Assembly: GCF_001661265.1 (NCBI RefSeq)
Contig: NW_017566994.1
Location: 62,001 to 126,000 of the forward strand
Source of the DNA: Saitoella complicata NRRL Y-17804
Taxonomy: Eukaryota > Ascomycota > Saitoellomycetes > Saitoellales > Saitoellaceae
DNA: 64,000 nucleotides
Direction: 5' to 3'
Positions within the stretch are counted from its first letter, which is position 1, and each line of letters starts with the position of its first letter. A program made the position numbers and the translations under genes. The notes beneath the pieces were generated by a model. That model was not told where the DNA came from, did no database searches, and saw only the letters and a program-made list of their open reading frames with translations. Of the stretch, positions 9,447-19,702 are shown piece after piece.

Positions 9447-11237
9447 CTACGTGGACGTTGTCGTCGCCGGAACCGCAGACGCCGACCCAGTCGCACTCAC
9501 AGTTCCACTCGCCGCACTCGAACTCGCAACCACACTGGGATGCAAATCACTATAATGCTGCGCATAGCCGTTATCCGCGCAGCCCCCGTCTTGCCCCGGC
9601 CACCTTTCCGCTCCCTCCTCCTCCATCAAACACCCGTACCCATCCCAGAAATCCGTCGAATTACGACTGCCATATCCACCACTCACACCCTCCCAAAGAG
9701 AACAATCGACCTCGAACCAGGAACAAAGTACCATATCGTGCGCAGGTGTGAAGAAAGCCTCATAAGCGCCTGTATCACGACAAAGATCAAAGTTTGCGAG
9801 TGCCCCATATTGGTTCAATGGTTCCTCCGGTGTCTGCGAACACAGCGGATCCGAAGACCCTGCAGGACACTTATCCGTAACCTTCACAATCACCGCAGGC
9901 GTCCCCAACTCTACACCCGGCTGGTAAGGATCCTCATACCCCTGCAACTGAAAACACCGTCCACAAGCACTCCCCGCGCCCTGCGCGCTACCAAACAGGA
10001 AGGACGACAAAGCGGCGGTGTAGCCCGAGAGAGGTTGTTTACCGCAACCGTTTTGGGAGGAGCAGCCGGTGTACCAGGTACAGGAGCCGTTTAAGATGGG
10101 GCCGTAGGGGTAGGTTGCAGGTTGGAAGTAGCCGCCAGGGGTGGAGTAGTCGGTTGCAGCAAATGAGGTTGGGGAGTCGGGGTAGGTTACGCCGGTGTAG
10201 GCGGGGTATTGTTGACGGGTTGAGGAAGATGATGCCAACGATGAAGCCGAAGATGCGGATGATGCTGCTGCAGAGGAGGCACGCGACGGGATGGAAGCAG
10301 CCTTGGAGGTGCTAACAGCAAATGATGCCGCCTTCGATGTGGAAGACGAGGTCTTCGAAGTAGAAGCCGGTGAAGCAACAGAAGTAGACTTAGACGTGGA
10401 AGCCACAGACGATGCCGCCTTGGACGTAGTAGTCGTACTCTTCGAAGTAGTAGTGCTTGACGACACAGGCTTGGAACTGGACGTCGTAGTCTTCGAAGTC
10501 GTGCTCGCAGCCTTTGAGGTCGACGACACAGAAGAAGCCTTTGTCGTCGAAGACGAAACCTTCACGGAGGAAGCACTAAACGTCGTCTTCACAGACGAAG
10601 TCGTAGGTTTGGTTGTTGTCGTGGACGACTTCGTAGACGAAGAAGCAGGCTTGCTCGACGTGGTGGTAATCTTCGCCGTCGTGGTCGAGGCCTTAGTAGT
10701 AGTCTTGGTCGTCGAGGAAGCTGGCTTAGTGCTCGAGGTCGTCTTGACGGCAGAAGAAGACTTTGTCGTAGTGGACGAAGGCTTTACGGAAGAAGTAATC
10801 TTTGACGTGGTAGTCGCTGCTTTAGTGGTGCTGGTAGACTTCGCAGTAGTCTTTGTGGAAGAAGTAGCCTTTGTAGTGGCAGTAGACTTTGTAGTAGTCT
10901 TTGAAGTAGTAGTGACGGGTTTGGTAGTCGTGGTAGCCTTCGAGAAGGTTGTAGGAGGCTTAGTGGTAGTCTTGGAGGTCGTCTTGGTAGAAGAAATCGG
11001 AGCCTTGGTAGTCGTCTTCGAGGTAGATTTAGCCGACGTAGTAGTCGTCTTCGTCGAGGACGTAACAGCCCTCCTCTCTAGTCCACCATGAAGAACGAGA
11101 GGAGTAGGCACAACACCAGCTCCCAATTCGCTCACACCAACCGCCGTAACATCCTCACGACGACGAATTCGCTCTCCTGAAACGACGGACGAGGCCGCGA
11201 TGGCTGCGACAAAAAGAGCGTCAATGGCGAATCGCAT
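9447..11237 (-). CDS. Secreted expansin/GH45-like double-psi beta-barrel protein with long Ser/Thr/Lys linker
   Basis: A 596-residue single-exon protein starting at the ATG at 11237 (MRFAIDALFVAAIAASSVVS, a signal peptide), followed by a basic RIRRR that resembles a kexin site. Roughly residues 60-340 are built of short Lys-Thr/Ser blocks (SKTTTKS-like), a flexible and probably O-glycosylated linker. The C-terminal 200 residues carry the barrel: SCTWYTGC, CGRCFQLQGYE, VIVKVTDKCPAG and NFDLCRDTGAYEAFF, with many Cys. This matches the Asp f 7/expansin-like group, which binds or loosens polysaccharides. The GH45 catalytic motif is not seen, so hydrolysis is doubtful. A short Ser/Thr tail ends the protein. 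Confidence 0.85.
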   Translation of the reverse strand: MRFAIDALFVAAIAASSVVSGERIRRREDVTAVGVSELGAGVVPTPLVLHGGLERRAVTSSTKTTTTSAKSTSKTTTKAPISSTKTTSKTTTKPPTTFSKATTTTKPVTTTSKTTTKSTATTKATSSTKTTAKSTSTTKAATTTSKITSSVKPSSTTTKSSSAVKTTSSTKPASSTTKTTTKASTTTAKITTTSSKPASSSTKSSTTTTKPTTSSVKTTFSASSVKVSSSTTKASSVSSTSKAASTTSKTTTSSSKPVSSSTTTSKSTTTTSKAASSVASTSKSTSVASPASTSKTSSSTSKAASFAVSTSKAASIPSRASSAAASSASSASSLASSSSTRQQYPAYTGVTYPDSPTSFAATDYSTPGGYFQPATYPYGPILNGSCTWYTGCSSQNGCGKQPLSGYTAALSSFLFGSAQGAGSACGRCFQLQGYEDPYQPGVELGTPAVIVKVTDKCPAGSSDPLCSQTPEEPLNQYGALANFDLCRDTGAYEAFFTPAHDMVLCSWFEVDCSLWEGVSGGYGSRNSTDFWDGYGCLMEEEGAERWPGQDGGCADNGYAQHYSDLHPSVVASSSAASGTVSATGSASAVPATTTST

Positions 11238-11340
11238 CCTTACTCCACTCAATCACCCGTAAAGATCGCGGGTATCCGAACAGTAATGACAGCCGACGAA
11301 TGGAACAAAGGAACAGAAGCCGAGGAGGGCCATCTCGAGC

Positions 11341-11347
11341 TTTATAT
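11341..11347 (-). promoter_or_regulatory. TATA box of the expansin-like gene
   Basis: Read on the minus strand this is ATATAAA, about 104 bases before the ATG at 11237. It lies in the 242-base divergent interval shared with the endonuclease V gene on the plus strand. Confidence 0.55.
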
Positions 11348-11479
11348 TTGCAGCGTCGCCTCCCTCCAATTGCTTAGGGTGGGCCACCTGCGACGCTCGG
11401 ACCAAGCGCCTCGAGCCCGAGCGCAGCAGGCGAAATGTGCTGTCTCGGACCCTGCACTCATGAATGGCGGGGGAATAAC

Positions 11480-12229
11480 ATGGATGAGGCAAAGAAAGCC
11501 GAGTGGATTAATGAGCAGATCCGTCTTCGTGATCGGTTGATTCTTGAAGATCATGATCTCACATTCTCCGTCTCTCCAATGGGAACGATCAGCGATGCTT
11601 ATTTTCACCGTGTTGGAGGCGTCGACCTCAGCTTCGTCAGGAATAGCGAAGTAGATGCAGTCGCAGCACTCGTTGTTCTTTCATATCCAATGCTGGAGGT
11701 TGTCTACAAACATTGCGAACGCGTGAAGTTGACCGAGCCCTACATTAATGGCTTCCTCGCGTTCCGAGAAGTGCCATGCATACTTCCACTCTTTGATCGT
11801 TTGAAGAGAGAAGCACCCGCCTGCTGGCCGCATGTCCTGTTCGTGGACGGGAATGGTATCCTACACCCAAGGGGTTTCGGATTAGCCTCCCATCTGGGCG
11901 TGTTGTTGGATTTGCCGACAATCGGTGTCGCTAAGAGCCTGGGTCCTCCCGCTACCGACACGAACCGCTCCATCCAGACAGCGTTCGCCTGGACTCGTTC
12001 CAATCCCGCACGTTACCGGGAGCTGCCGCTTGAGGATGAGTCATGCAAAGAGTTGGGAACAGCGTTGAGTGTCGAAGGGAAGAGCCCGATTTTCATATCA
12101 CAGGGGCACAAAATAAGCTTGCAAACGGCAGTGCATCTGGTAAAGGATGTATGTCTGTATAGAATACCGGAACCGATACGGAGAGCAGATCTAGCAAGTA
12201 GAGCCTTAGCCGCGGAACCGATGTCATGA
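11480..12229 (+). CDS. Endonuclease V
   Basis: A 249-residue single-exon protein with all family motifs: VGGVDLSF (first metal-binding Asp), [14 protein letters not shown] (Glu), [20 protein letters not shown] (second Asp and the inosine-pocket region), TIGVAKS and [12 protein letters not shown] (His). Endonuclease V cleaves the second phosphodiester 3' of deoxyinosine in DNA or inosine in RNA; eukaryotic members favour RNA. The ATG at 11480 is preferred; an in-frame upstream extension to 11435 does not start at ATG. It is divergent from the expansin-like gene and has no signal peptide. Confidence 0.96.
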   Translation: MDEAKKAEWINEQIRLRDRLILEDHDLTFSVSPMGTISDAYFHRVGGVDLSFVRNSEVDAVAALVVLSYPMLEVVYKHCERVKLTEPYINGFLAFREVPCILPLFDRLKREAPACWPHVLFVDGNGILHPRGFGLASHLGVLLDLPTIGVAKSLGPPATDTNRSIQTAFAWTRSNPARYRELPLEDESCKELGTALSVEGKSPIFISQGHKISLQTAVHLVKDVCLYRIPEPIRRADLASRALAAEPMS

Positions 12230-12288
12230 CACCCTTGATCATCTTCCTCTAATCTCCCCTTATATATCTCATATAGCCTGTAATAGAT

Positions 12289-13543
12289 CTACTCCATCCA
12301 CCTCGCACCCTCCACCTCACCTCCCGCAACCTCCTCCCCATCAAGGAATCTCTTCACAACCGGCGTCATCTCTCTCGCCCGACTCCTAACAACATCATGC
12401 CCCGCCCCCTCAAATACCAACACCCCGGCCTTGGGCACACATTCCCTCATCTCCTCCGCACTCTTTAGTGGCACAATCGCATCCTCTGCTCCCCAGATCG
12501 ACAATACCTTGAGCTTAGGGTTCTGGATATTGGGATGTCGGAAAAGACGGTCGTGTTGGTTAAAGAGCGGAGCATGGCGGTAGGAGGACGTGAACGCGCG
12601 TGCGAACCCGCTATGGGTGAGTGATTGGAAGTATGAGATTGCGTCGATGTCCCACCACTTATCCTCATCCTCTCTATACGCATCAGCCGCATCTTGCTTT
12701 TCTTTGAGGGTCCGTGGGTGCAACAAGCGGGATTCCTCGACTTTCTGGGGATAGCGAAGACGGAAGAATCGTTGGATTGCGGTGACGGCCGCAACAGGCA
12801 ATAAAGAGCTGATCGCGAGTCGGGAAAAGAGGGAGAGGGATTTTCGGTGTAAGAGTCCGGCGGGGGCGACGAGGATGAGTTTTCCGGTGGTGCCGGTGGA
12901 GGGGTTGGTGAACAGTTGTGGCATGAACCGGACCAGCGCAGTGGCGATGGGTCCGCCCATCGAGTATCCCAGCACCGAGATTGGATCCTTCGCATCGTTG
13001 TTTGTGGATGAGACCCACCCGACGGATGTAAGGACATTGAGGATGATTGAAGTGTAGAAACGATCGTCGTAGGGGAGGTCTATGGGTGCGTCGGAGTACC
13101 CGCGGCCGGGGAGGTCGAGGGTAAGGATTCGGTGGGTGGGAGCGAGTTCCATTGCTAAGGCATGGAAACAGGGTGATGGTGAAGTGATACCATGGATCAA
13201 CAGAATCCTTGGACCTGTACCCAAAACCATGAGCTTAACTCGACAACTGGGAAGCCAACCATTGCAAACCTTCCGCGTTACCAAACTCATACGTCCTAAT
13301 CGTCCCATACGGTGTCTCAACATACCTGCCCCCCTCAAAGAAGTTCTCCGGGTACGGCGACGCATCCCGTTCCTCCTTAGTCAGCGTCACACGCGGTGAG
13401 ACGGCAGGTTCTGTGTGATACGCTGGATCGAGGGGGAAGCGGGAGCGGATGAGGAGGGTGCCGAAGATGACGGGTAAACCGACGGTGAGGAAGGGTTTAA
13501 GGGGAGGGAGAGAGAGATCTTGGAGGTGGTTGAGAAGGTCCAT
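12289..13543 (-). CDS. Alpha/beta-hydrolase with N-terminal membrane segment
   Basis: Two exons, 13270-13543 and 12289-13214, joined by a 55-nt intron (GTTTGC...TACAG), give 399 residues. The junction restores GNAEG-PRILLIHG. A hydrophobic stretch near residues 16-32 (FLTVGLPVIFGTLL) suggests membrane anchoring. Hydrolase hallmarks are RILLIHGITSPS (oxyanion region), LDLPGRGYSDAP, the nucleophile elbow GYSMGGP, WGAEDAIVPL (acid) and GAGHDVV (catalytic His). This is the epoxide-hydrolase/peroxidase-like branch. The substrate cannot be read from the sequence. Confidence 0.9.
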
Positions 13544-13789
13544 GGTTGGGGAGTGGTGGGCACGTGCATCGCTCTCCGGGCTTGGGGATACGCGATGTAA
13601 CGTCGCCAGGGGCTTGCCCGAACGCGGCAGACCAAGCTAACTGTTTATGGACACATGAGAAATGGGGAGAAGGTGAGGTAAAGAAATATGTTATTGCACT
13701 CCTCGAATCCTTCTTTGACTTTAATAGAGAACGTGATGCCCAAAGTAGAGATACTTGGCACGGCGCCCACGATCATGAGGCGAAAATGA

Positions 13790-14400
13790 TCACCAACCCT
13801 GCTTGCCGCCCTTCTTCTGATCCTGGTCCTTCCCGTCCTTGCCGTTCTTCTTCCCATCGTGGTGCTGATCCTTCTTGCCATCGTCGTAGTTGCCATTGCC
13901 CTTGCCCTTGCCCTTGCCGTTTTTGTCGTGGTTTTGGTCGCTGCCGCCCTTACCGTCCTTGCCGTCCTTGCCATTGGTGTGTTTGCCGTCGGGCTTGCTG
14001 GGAGAGCGGTCCTTACTCTCCTTCTTGCCTTGGTCCTTGTCCTTGCCTCCGCCGTACTTGTCACCGTGGTCATAGTCGGACTTGTGGTCGTTGTTGTTCC
14101 CATGCTTGTCATCGTTTCTGTTGCCGCCCTTCTTCTTGTTGCCGTTTTTGTCCTTGTACTTGTCGTCCTTCTCGTGGCTGTTGTCGTTGTCGTCGCCCTT
14201 CTTGCCGTAGTCATTGTAGTTATCGGTGGACTGGTGGTTGCCGTAGTTCCCAACGTCTTTGCCTATATCTTCATGTCAATACCTCGACGGATATGAGGAA
14301 TTTGACTCGTACCTCCAGGAAGAGCAACAGGGGCCGGAGCAGCAGCAGCGAAGGTGGCCAAGGCAGCACCAAGAACGACAGCGTATGCGACGGCCTTCAT
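13790..14400 (-). CDS. Small secreted Gly/Asp/Lys/Asn-rich hydrophilic protein
   Basis: Two exons, 14313-14400 and 13790-14262, with a 50-nt intron (GTACGA...TATAG), give 186 residues. Exon 1 is a clear signal peptide (MKAVAYAVVLGAALATFAAA, then APAPVALPGG). The mature part is low-complexity and almost entirely hydrophilic: repeated K-D-G, G-N-D and H-D-K blocks such as GNYGNHQSTDNYNDYG, GKDGKDGKGG and HHDGKKNGKDGKDQDQ. There are no Cys. No ATG opens exon 2 in this frame, so simple ATG-to-stop searches miss the gene. A TATA box sits at 14485-14492. It resembles fungal secreted, intrinsically disordered proteins; function unknown. Confidence 0.85.
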
Positions 14401-15791
14401 TATAGCGATTGAGTGTTGTAATGGGTGACGATGATTGTAATGGTGGTTGGTGATGAGGACTGAGAAAGGCGGTGGGAGGACCTGTATTTATACTTTTCGA
14501 GGCGCTAGACGACCATGTGCTCCAACGAGTGTTATCCTTCAAAAGTGATGAGGGGAATACCTCGTAAAGGATCGTGCGGTCACGCAATTGGGACTTCTCC
14601 CTCAACATCGCCCCGAGCAAAAGCCAAAAGAAATTGCGGTCAAAGCCCCGAGGGCAGGGCATCCTGTGTATCCCTCGGTTGTCGTGGATTGCGTGACATG
14701 TTCATCCCTCCCTGTGCAATGAAAGCACCAGTACACATTTTAAGAGGTCAATGGGCATGTGATGCTCACATTAACGGAGTTCAACCCTGGCAGTGGCCTT
14801 AACCGGTGGAGTCCTTCAACTCTTAAAATGTCTGCTGCAGGCCGGACCTGCAAGAATCCCTCGTGCGACCCGCCTATGAACGTCGACGTCAAGAAAGACA
14901 GACCCGGACAATCAAGCTCTTGAAAGCATTATGGACACCTCGGGCTTCCAACGGCCTTTGGAACGTGAGGAACCTTCTCGGGGAAACGATGACTGTTGTC
15001 TTCTTCACCTTTTCTCGCGATCGCCTTCCTCGAGCTCGTCCTTCTTCCTCCCCGACGTCACCGCCGGGATGGCCATCTCAGCGCTCTGCCGGCGGGACGT
15101 ACGCGAAATTGCCGAATGTTTAAGACCAAGCATTCGGAAGCTTAACGAATGAATTATTACATGATCGTAGAGTTCCCTCTCATGTCTCGCCCCACATTCC
15201 CGAAACGCTAAGAAATAAGGTTCGGGCCAGCCGCGCCCCACGGTGCAGAACCGCGGCCATGTGTTCTTTCGCCGAAATTTAGGAGTGCTGACCAATGCTC
15301 CGCTCAAGTTACCATAAATAGCACATCTCGGAGCTGCGTAACTGGATTTTTGGATCAACAGGCTATGTAGGGAGATTGCTCATCTCAGTAGCCTCCACGC
15401 CCGGAAAGCTTGGCTGAATAAGCTTTTTAGCGATCATGCAAAGGCGTTCGTCACGGACCATACCATGTCTTAAAGGTAGAGAGCCCTTGAAGCCGGTTAC
15501 AAGTTTGAGAGGTGACGTGCTCTTAAAACTTGTCAACGTGTGAACCCGTGATTACTCAGCCTCAACTCAAGCAAAACCTGACCTAGGCTCATGAAAGTCA
15601 AAGGAGATTGCTACAGGCATTCGCCATGCAGTGATGTCCAATTCCTGCCCCTGGAACTGCTAGCTCATGATAACGAAAGAAGGTGCGGGGTGTAGCTGGG
15701 GTAGAGAAGGCCGAGGCGACGTCGGTCAGTACAACATACTGCATTGCATACTCATAATCATACATCTCAACAGAAAACTTGTGACATCACC
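14401..15791. other. Gene-poor interval upstream of the small secreted gene
   Basis: After the TATA-bearing promoter the rest (about 14.5-15.8 kb) holds only short frames on both strands. The longest, at 14863-15152 (plus) and 15005-15358 (minus), overlap one another and show no domain. The segment 14830-14920 has a small Cys-containing frame starting MSAAGRTCKNPSC, but it closes after about 31 codons and no convincing splice continuation was found. No tRNA was seen. Confidence 0.45.
14485..14492 (-). promoter_or_regulatory. TATA box of the small secreted protein gene
   Basis: Read on the minus strand this is TATAAATA, 85 bases before the ATG at 14400, a normal distance for a fungal gene. 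Confidence 0.7.
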
Positions 15792-16735
15792 TCAGGGAAT
15801 AGCCTTGCCACTCCTGGTCGCCTTCGCAGCCTCACTCTGAGCTTCGTCCCTGAGATACCTCCCATAGATCTCCTCGTAGTGCTCCCTGTCACTCAGGACG
15901 TTCTTCACGCTCTCCTTCGAAGTAATAGCCTTCTTCCACTCAACAAAGTCCTGCCCAACATCGTCCTCTTTAAACCCACGATGCTTCTCGAGAATGTACA
16001 AGCGCTCGAGCCACGGCGCAATCGCAACATCTACCAATCCGAGTTTCTCGCCCAAGAAGAACGGGCCGGTGCGCTTCTCTGTCAGCTGCTTGAGGGCTTT
16101 GACGAAGTCCTCGCGGGCGGTGTTACGGGCAGAGTCTTCCTGAGCTTGCACGAGGCGGAAGAAGGTGGGGATGACGGATTTGCTGATGAAGTCTGTCCAA
16201 AGACGAGCGAAGGCGCGGCCGTAGGGGTCGCTCAAGGGAGGGAGGAGGGAGTTGGGGTGGTCCGGGAAAGCTTTGGAAGTGATCAGTCATTGGAGTGAAA
16301 GATGCTGAATGGTAAACGGTACGTACCATCCTCGATGTAGTCAATCAAGACAAGCGACTCGTACAAGGCCTTGCCGTGGTGCTCAAGGGCGGGCACGAGA
16401 CCCTTCGGGTTGAGCTTCAGAAACTCGGGATCCTTCTTGTATGGGTTGATCTGATTCATACCCTTGTTAGCAGCTGGCACCAAGCCGGGATACTCCGTCG
16501 ACTAACCTCGACGTAATGGTACGGGATCTTGCGCTCCTCCAAAGTGATCCAAACCCTCGCAACGAAGGGGCAGAACCAGCCACTGTCTGCGCCAATGTCA
16601 GTTTCGTGCAAAGTGAAAACAGTTGAAAAGCGTACAGAAAGTGACGCCGCCATCAACAGGCTCAGAGTGGGCTTTCACAATGGCAGCGGCAGGGCCGGTC
16701 GCGACAGGATGAATGTGTTCGTCGGGGACGGGCAT
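15792..16735 (-). CDS. Omega-class glutathione S-transferase
   Basis: Four exons: 16636-16735, 16507-16586, 16327-16462 and 15792-16270; 264 residues. The first splice gives VTFYSGWFCPFVARVW, the omega-class active site with catalytic Cys in WFCPF; the acceptor used is GCGCAG at 16587. Next come YHYVEGMNQINPYKKD, LNPKGLVPALEHHGKALYES (glutathione-binding cis-Pro and ES) and a C-terminal helical domain (DPYGRAFARLWTDF). Omega enzymes act as thioltransferases and dehydroascorbate reductases and help recycle oxidised or glutathionylated substrates. No targeting signal is seen, so it is likely cytosolic. A TATA box lies at 16806-16812. Confidence 0.93.
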
Positions 16736-16805
16736 AGTTAGTATCAGAGCAGGAGTTTATAACAAAAGCTAACACTGAGGCGATATAGCAAGCTGGATCA
16801 ACGGC

Positions 16806-16812
16806 TTATATA
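16806..16812 (-). promoter_or_regulatory. TATA box of the GST gene
   Basis: TATATAA on the minus strand, about 71 bases before the ATG at 16735. Confidence 0.6.
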
Positions 16813-17022
16813 GCAATTGCGAGTTCTGCGGTCTGTGAGCTTGGTGGTGTAGTCGCGGTTGATCGCGCAACCGTGCGGAGAAATAGTCGGGCCGAACGTG
16901 ATGTCATGTCAATGGGATCTTGGGAATCGGGTAGATGGAGAGGTATAGAGATTCAGCTGCAGCTACTACGCATGTCAAATGCTTCCTTCACCTGCGGCGC
17001 CGCCGTCTGTTTCCGCAGCGAT

Positions 17023-17886
17023 CTATATGACCAGAACAACCTTCTCGTCATCAAACTGCTTCTCCTCCAGCCCATCCCCCCTCCCAAAGACAGTCCTCCA
17101 GAAGTGCGAATCATGCCACCTCCACATAGTCCTGAATGTCCTCTCCGCCAACCATCTCAGCCATCCCGGTGCTTTTCCGCTCTTCCCCGTAGTCGTCCGC
17201 AGAAGGGTGAAGATGACCATCACTACTGGCATCCAGACTGTGAGAAAGATGTACTTTCCGACGACAGCTCGAAGGGGACGAGTTGGTGGGTGGTAGGCTG
17301 GTAGTGAGGCGAGCCAGGAGGCATATGCTTCGGGGAGCTTGTGTTCGGCGGCGCCGTCGCGGAGGATGTTGAGGTATCTGACACTTGGTCTTGGGTTCGG
17401 CTTTCGGATGCGGATTGCTTTCAGTGTCATGGCCTTGACGAAGTTCTTCTCGTCCTTTACGATGTCAGCTGGAGCTTTCTCCTCGTTTCCAACCAGCTTG
17501 TAGGCCTCCACCTCGATCTCCGCATATGAGCTCCCAGCTCCCTCGGTGGCGAGTACCCGCTCGTAGTCTTCGCGGGTGATCTCGTACACGACACCGATAC
17601 ACGCCATACCACCTTCACCCTTCTCGTCAATCGACGCAAATGACGGCTCCTTGTAGGGGATTCCAGGGATGTCGAAAGTCAATTTATGTGTCGGGACGAT
17701 TGCACGGTGGTGCGAGAGGGGCTTGATCTTGCGCATGCCCATGAATGTGGATGAGGCCATGTTAGACCCATATGCGAAGTACCAGACGGGTTGAGGGACA
17801 GGTGGATGGTTCTCCGGGGAAGTCGAGAGCATAGGGAGTGTTTCGAGCGCGTCGGGCGCATTGGCTTCTTTGACGATGGGAGACAT
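17023..17886 (-). CDS. Gamma-glutamylcyclotransferase-like protein, C-terminal membrane segment
   Basis: A 287-residue single-exon protein. The N-terminal half has the GGCT-fold glycine loop WYFAYGSNM at about residue 36, followed by the usual pattern of an aromatic strand (CIGVVYEITREDYERVLATE, with the likely catalytic Glu) and EIEVEAYKL. The family opens gamma-glutamyl dipeptides or glutathione derivatives to 5-oxoproline; GliK of the gliotoxin pathway is a fungal relative. A hydrophobic stretch near residue 210 (YIFLTVWMPVVMVIFTLL) looks like a membrane anchor, unusual for a soluble cyclotransferase. No gliotoxin-type gene cluster is present nearby, so a general glutathione-related role is more likely. 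Confidence 0.85.
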   Translation of the reverse strand: MSPIVKEANAPDALETLPMLSTSPENHPPVPQPVWYFAYGSNMASSTFMGMRKIKPLSHHRAIVPTHKLTFDIPGIPYKEPSFASIDEKGEGGMACIGVVYEITREDYERVLATEGAGSSYAEIEVEAYKLVGNEEKAPADIVKDEKNFVKAMTLKAIRIRKPNPRPSVRYLNILRDGAAEHKLPEAYASWLASLPAYHPPTRPLRAVVGKYIFLTVWMPVVMVIFTLLRTTTGKSGKAPGWLRWLAERTFRTMWRWHDSHFWRTVFGRGDGLEEKQFDDEKVVLVI

Positions 17887-18397
17887 TGTGGATTTCGTTC
17901 GACTTCAAAGAAAGTGACGGTGGTACCGGCGGTATACAGGGATGTGAGTAACCTGCTCAAACAACAGGATTGGATCACAACGAAGTGTTGGGTGTTATAT
18001 TTTTTATTTTTTATACGCGGCCTGGCAAATGTTGTACTGGTGCCGTTAAATCGTCTCGATTCCCGATGCCGAGCGCCAGGTGCGCGCACGTCACCTAAAT
18101 AAAATGCACGGGCAAGGTCGAAGCTGGATCGCGACCAGGTGACATCAATACTCTTCGTCGGCAAGTTCTACATGAGAAGATTGAATTCCAGCTGAGAACA
18201 TCTTAAGCAGCTTACTCTCCGTCGAGAAGTCGCTTCCTACGGGGAGCCCGCGCGCTTACATGATCGGCCGGGCCAACCCTGATGCCGCGCCCGACCCTCC
18301 AGCAAAGGTGTTGCAGAGGCGTACCAGCGCATGTGCTCTCTCAAATATATTCATCTCAAGTCTTGCAAACAATCAATCCACAGATCACATCTTCACA
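17887..18397. other. Divergent promoter region, GGCT-like and aldo-keto reductase genes
   Basis: This 511-base interval serves both directions. TATAAAA on the minus strand at 18009-18015 is about 123 bases before the GGCT-like ATG, and an AAATATATT at 18343-18351 is about 50 bases before the reductase ATG. No gene or repeat was seen. Confidence 0.5.
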
Positions 18398-19454
18398 ATG
18401 GTTCAAATTCCTCAACGCGAGCTCGGCTCTACTGGCGTCAAGATCCCTGCTATCGGCTTTGGTGCCATGGGTCTCTCTGAGTTCTACGGTTCTTCTGATG
18501 AGGATACCAACATTGCCGTCTTAAAGAAGACCATTGAGCTTGGCGCTTCTCACATTGACACTGCGTATGTTAGTTGGCTGGCTAGATTTGTGGGACGATA
18601 GCTGACTGGTTAACAGTGATATGTACGGCACCGGCCACAACGAGGAGCTCATTGGCAAGGTCCTCGCTGAGCCCGGTCTCCGTGAGAAGGTCTTCATCGC
18701 GACCAAGTTCGGTAACGTCCGTGGTGCCAACGGCGAATTCTTGGGTGTCTCCGGAAAGCCTGAGTACGTCCGTCAGCAGTGCGAGTTGTCCCTCAAGCGC
18801 CTCGGCATCAAGCAGATCGACCTTTACTACCAGCACCGTGTCGACCCAGAGACTCCCATTGAGGAGACCGTGGGTGAGATGAAGAAGTTGGTTGAGGAGG
18901 GTAAGGTTAGGTTCCTTGGTTTGTCCGAGTGTTCCGGCGAGACCTTGAAGAAGGCTCACAAGGTTCACCCTATCGCCGCTGTCCAGATCGAGTACTCTCC
19001 CTGGACTACTGACATCGAGACTAACGGTCTTCTTGCTGCTGCCCGTGAGCTCGGTGTTTCCATCGTTGCTTACTCTCCTTTGGGACGCGGTATGCTTACT
19101 GGCAAGTACCGCTCCCCCGAGGACTTCGAGGCCGACGACTTCCGTCGCTACAGCCCTCGTTTCTCCGAGGAGAACATGAAGAACAACCTCGCCCTCGTCG
19201 ACGAGTTCCAGTCTCTTGCCGAGAAGAAGGGATGTGCTCCTTCGCAGCTCTGTCTCGCCTGGGTTCTCAAGCAGGGTAAGGAATTCTTCGTCATTCCTGG
19301 AACCAAGAAGGAGAAGTACCTCATTGAGAACGTCGGTGCCGCCGGTGTGGAGGTCACTGATGAGGAGGACAAGGAGATCAGGGCGGTTATTAAGAAGTGT
19401 ACCGTTCACGGCCAGCGCTACCCTGAGCAGATGATGGGCACTTTGAACTTGTAA
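18398..19454 (+). CDS. Aldo-keto reductase
   Basis: Two exons, 18398-18564 and 18617-19454 (52-nt intron), 334 residues. The catalytic set is present: Asp and Tyr in HIDTADMYGTGHNEELIG, Lys in FIATKFGNV and His in YYQHRVDP. The NADPH-binding end has FFVIPGTKKEKYLIENVGA. It belongs to the single-domain AKR group close to fungal yakc-type and AKR13 enzymes, cytosolic NADPH-dependent reductases of aldehydes and ketones. Codon use is strongly biased to C-ending codons, which suggests good expression. The neighbouring GST and GGCT-like genes suggest a detoxification theme, but this is only proximity. Confidence 0.95.
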
Positions 19455-19702
19455 GGACAGGATGGGCCCGGGATTAGGTGTACGATTCTAGCATGGCCAT
19501 GAAGTCGATTGTAGGACTATTGGAATACGTTAAGGAAGGATGGAAAATCAAGTCATGTATAAGTTACCATCACACTTGCGATCCCGATTCGCGTAGCAGC
19601 TTAAAGTGCTGACGTCGATATCGCGAAGTTTGATTCCCCACAATTCAAAAGGACAGCATTCGCCTCATCGACTATGTGAACGAGCCCCATTGCAATTGCA
19701 CT

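Noticed and set aside
10291-11091. 266-codon Val/Glu/Asp-rich frame opposite the expansin-like linker
   Set aside because: It is the complement of repeated Lys-Thr-Ser codons and has no independent start context or domain.
13645-14253. 202-codon Thr/Arg-rich frame on the minus strand
   Set aside because: It is one frame off the spliced secreted-protein gene at 13790-14400, which has the signal peptide, a good intron and a stop.
15005-15358. Overlapping frames on both strands near 15 kb
   Set aside because: Frames on both strands cover the same bases with no domain; neither has promoter signals or a spliced continuation that I could build.
17023-17886. Gliotoxin-type GliK gene as sign of a toxin cluster
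   Set aside because: No NRPS, methyltransferase, P450 or transporter typical of such clusters is nearby.
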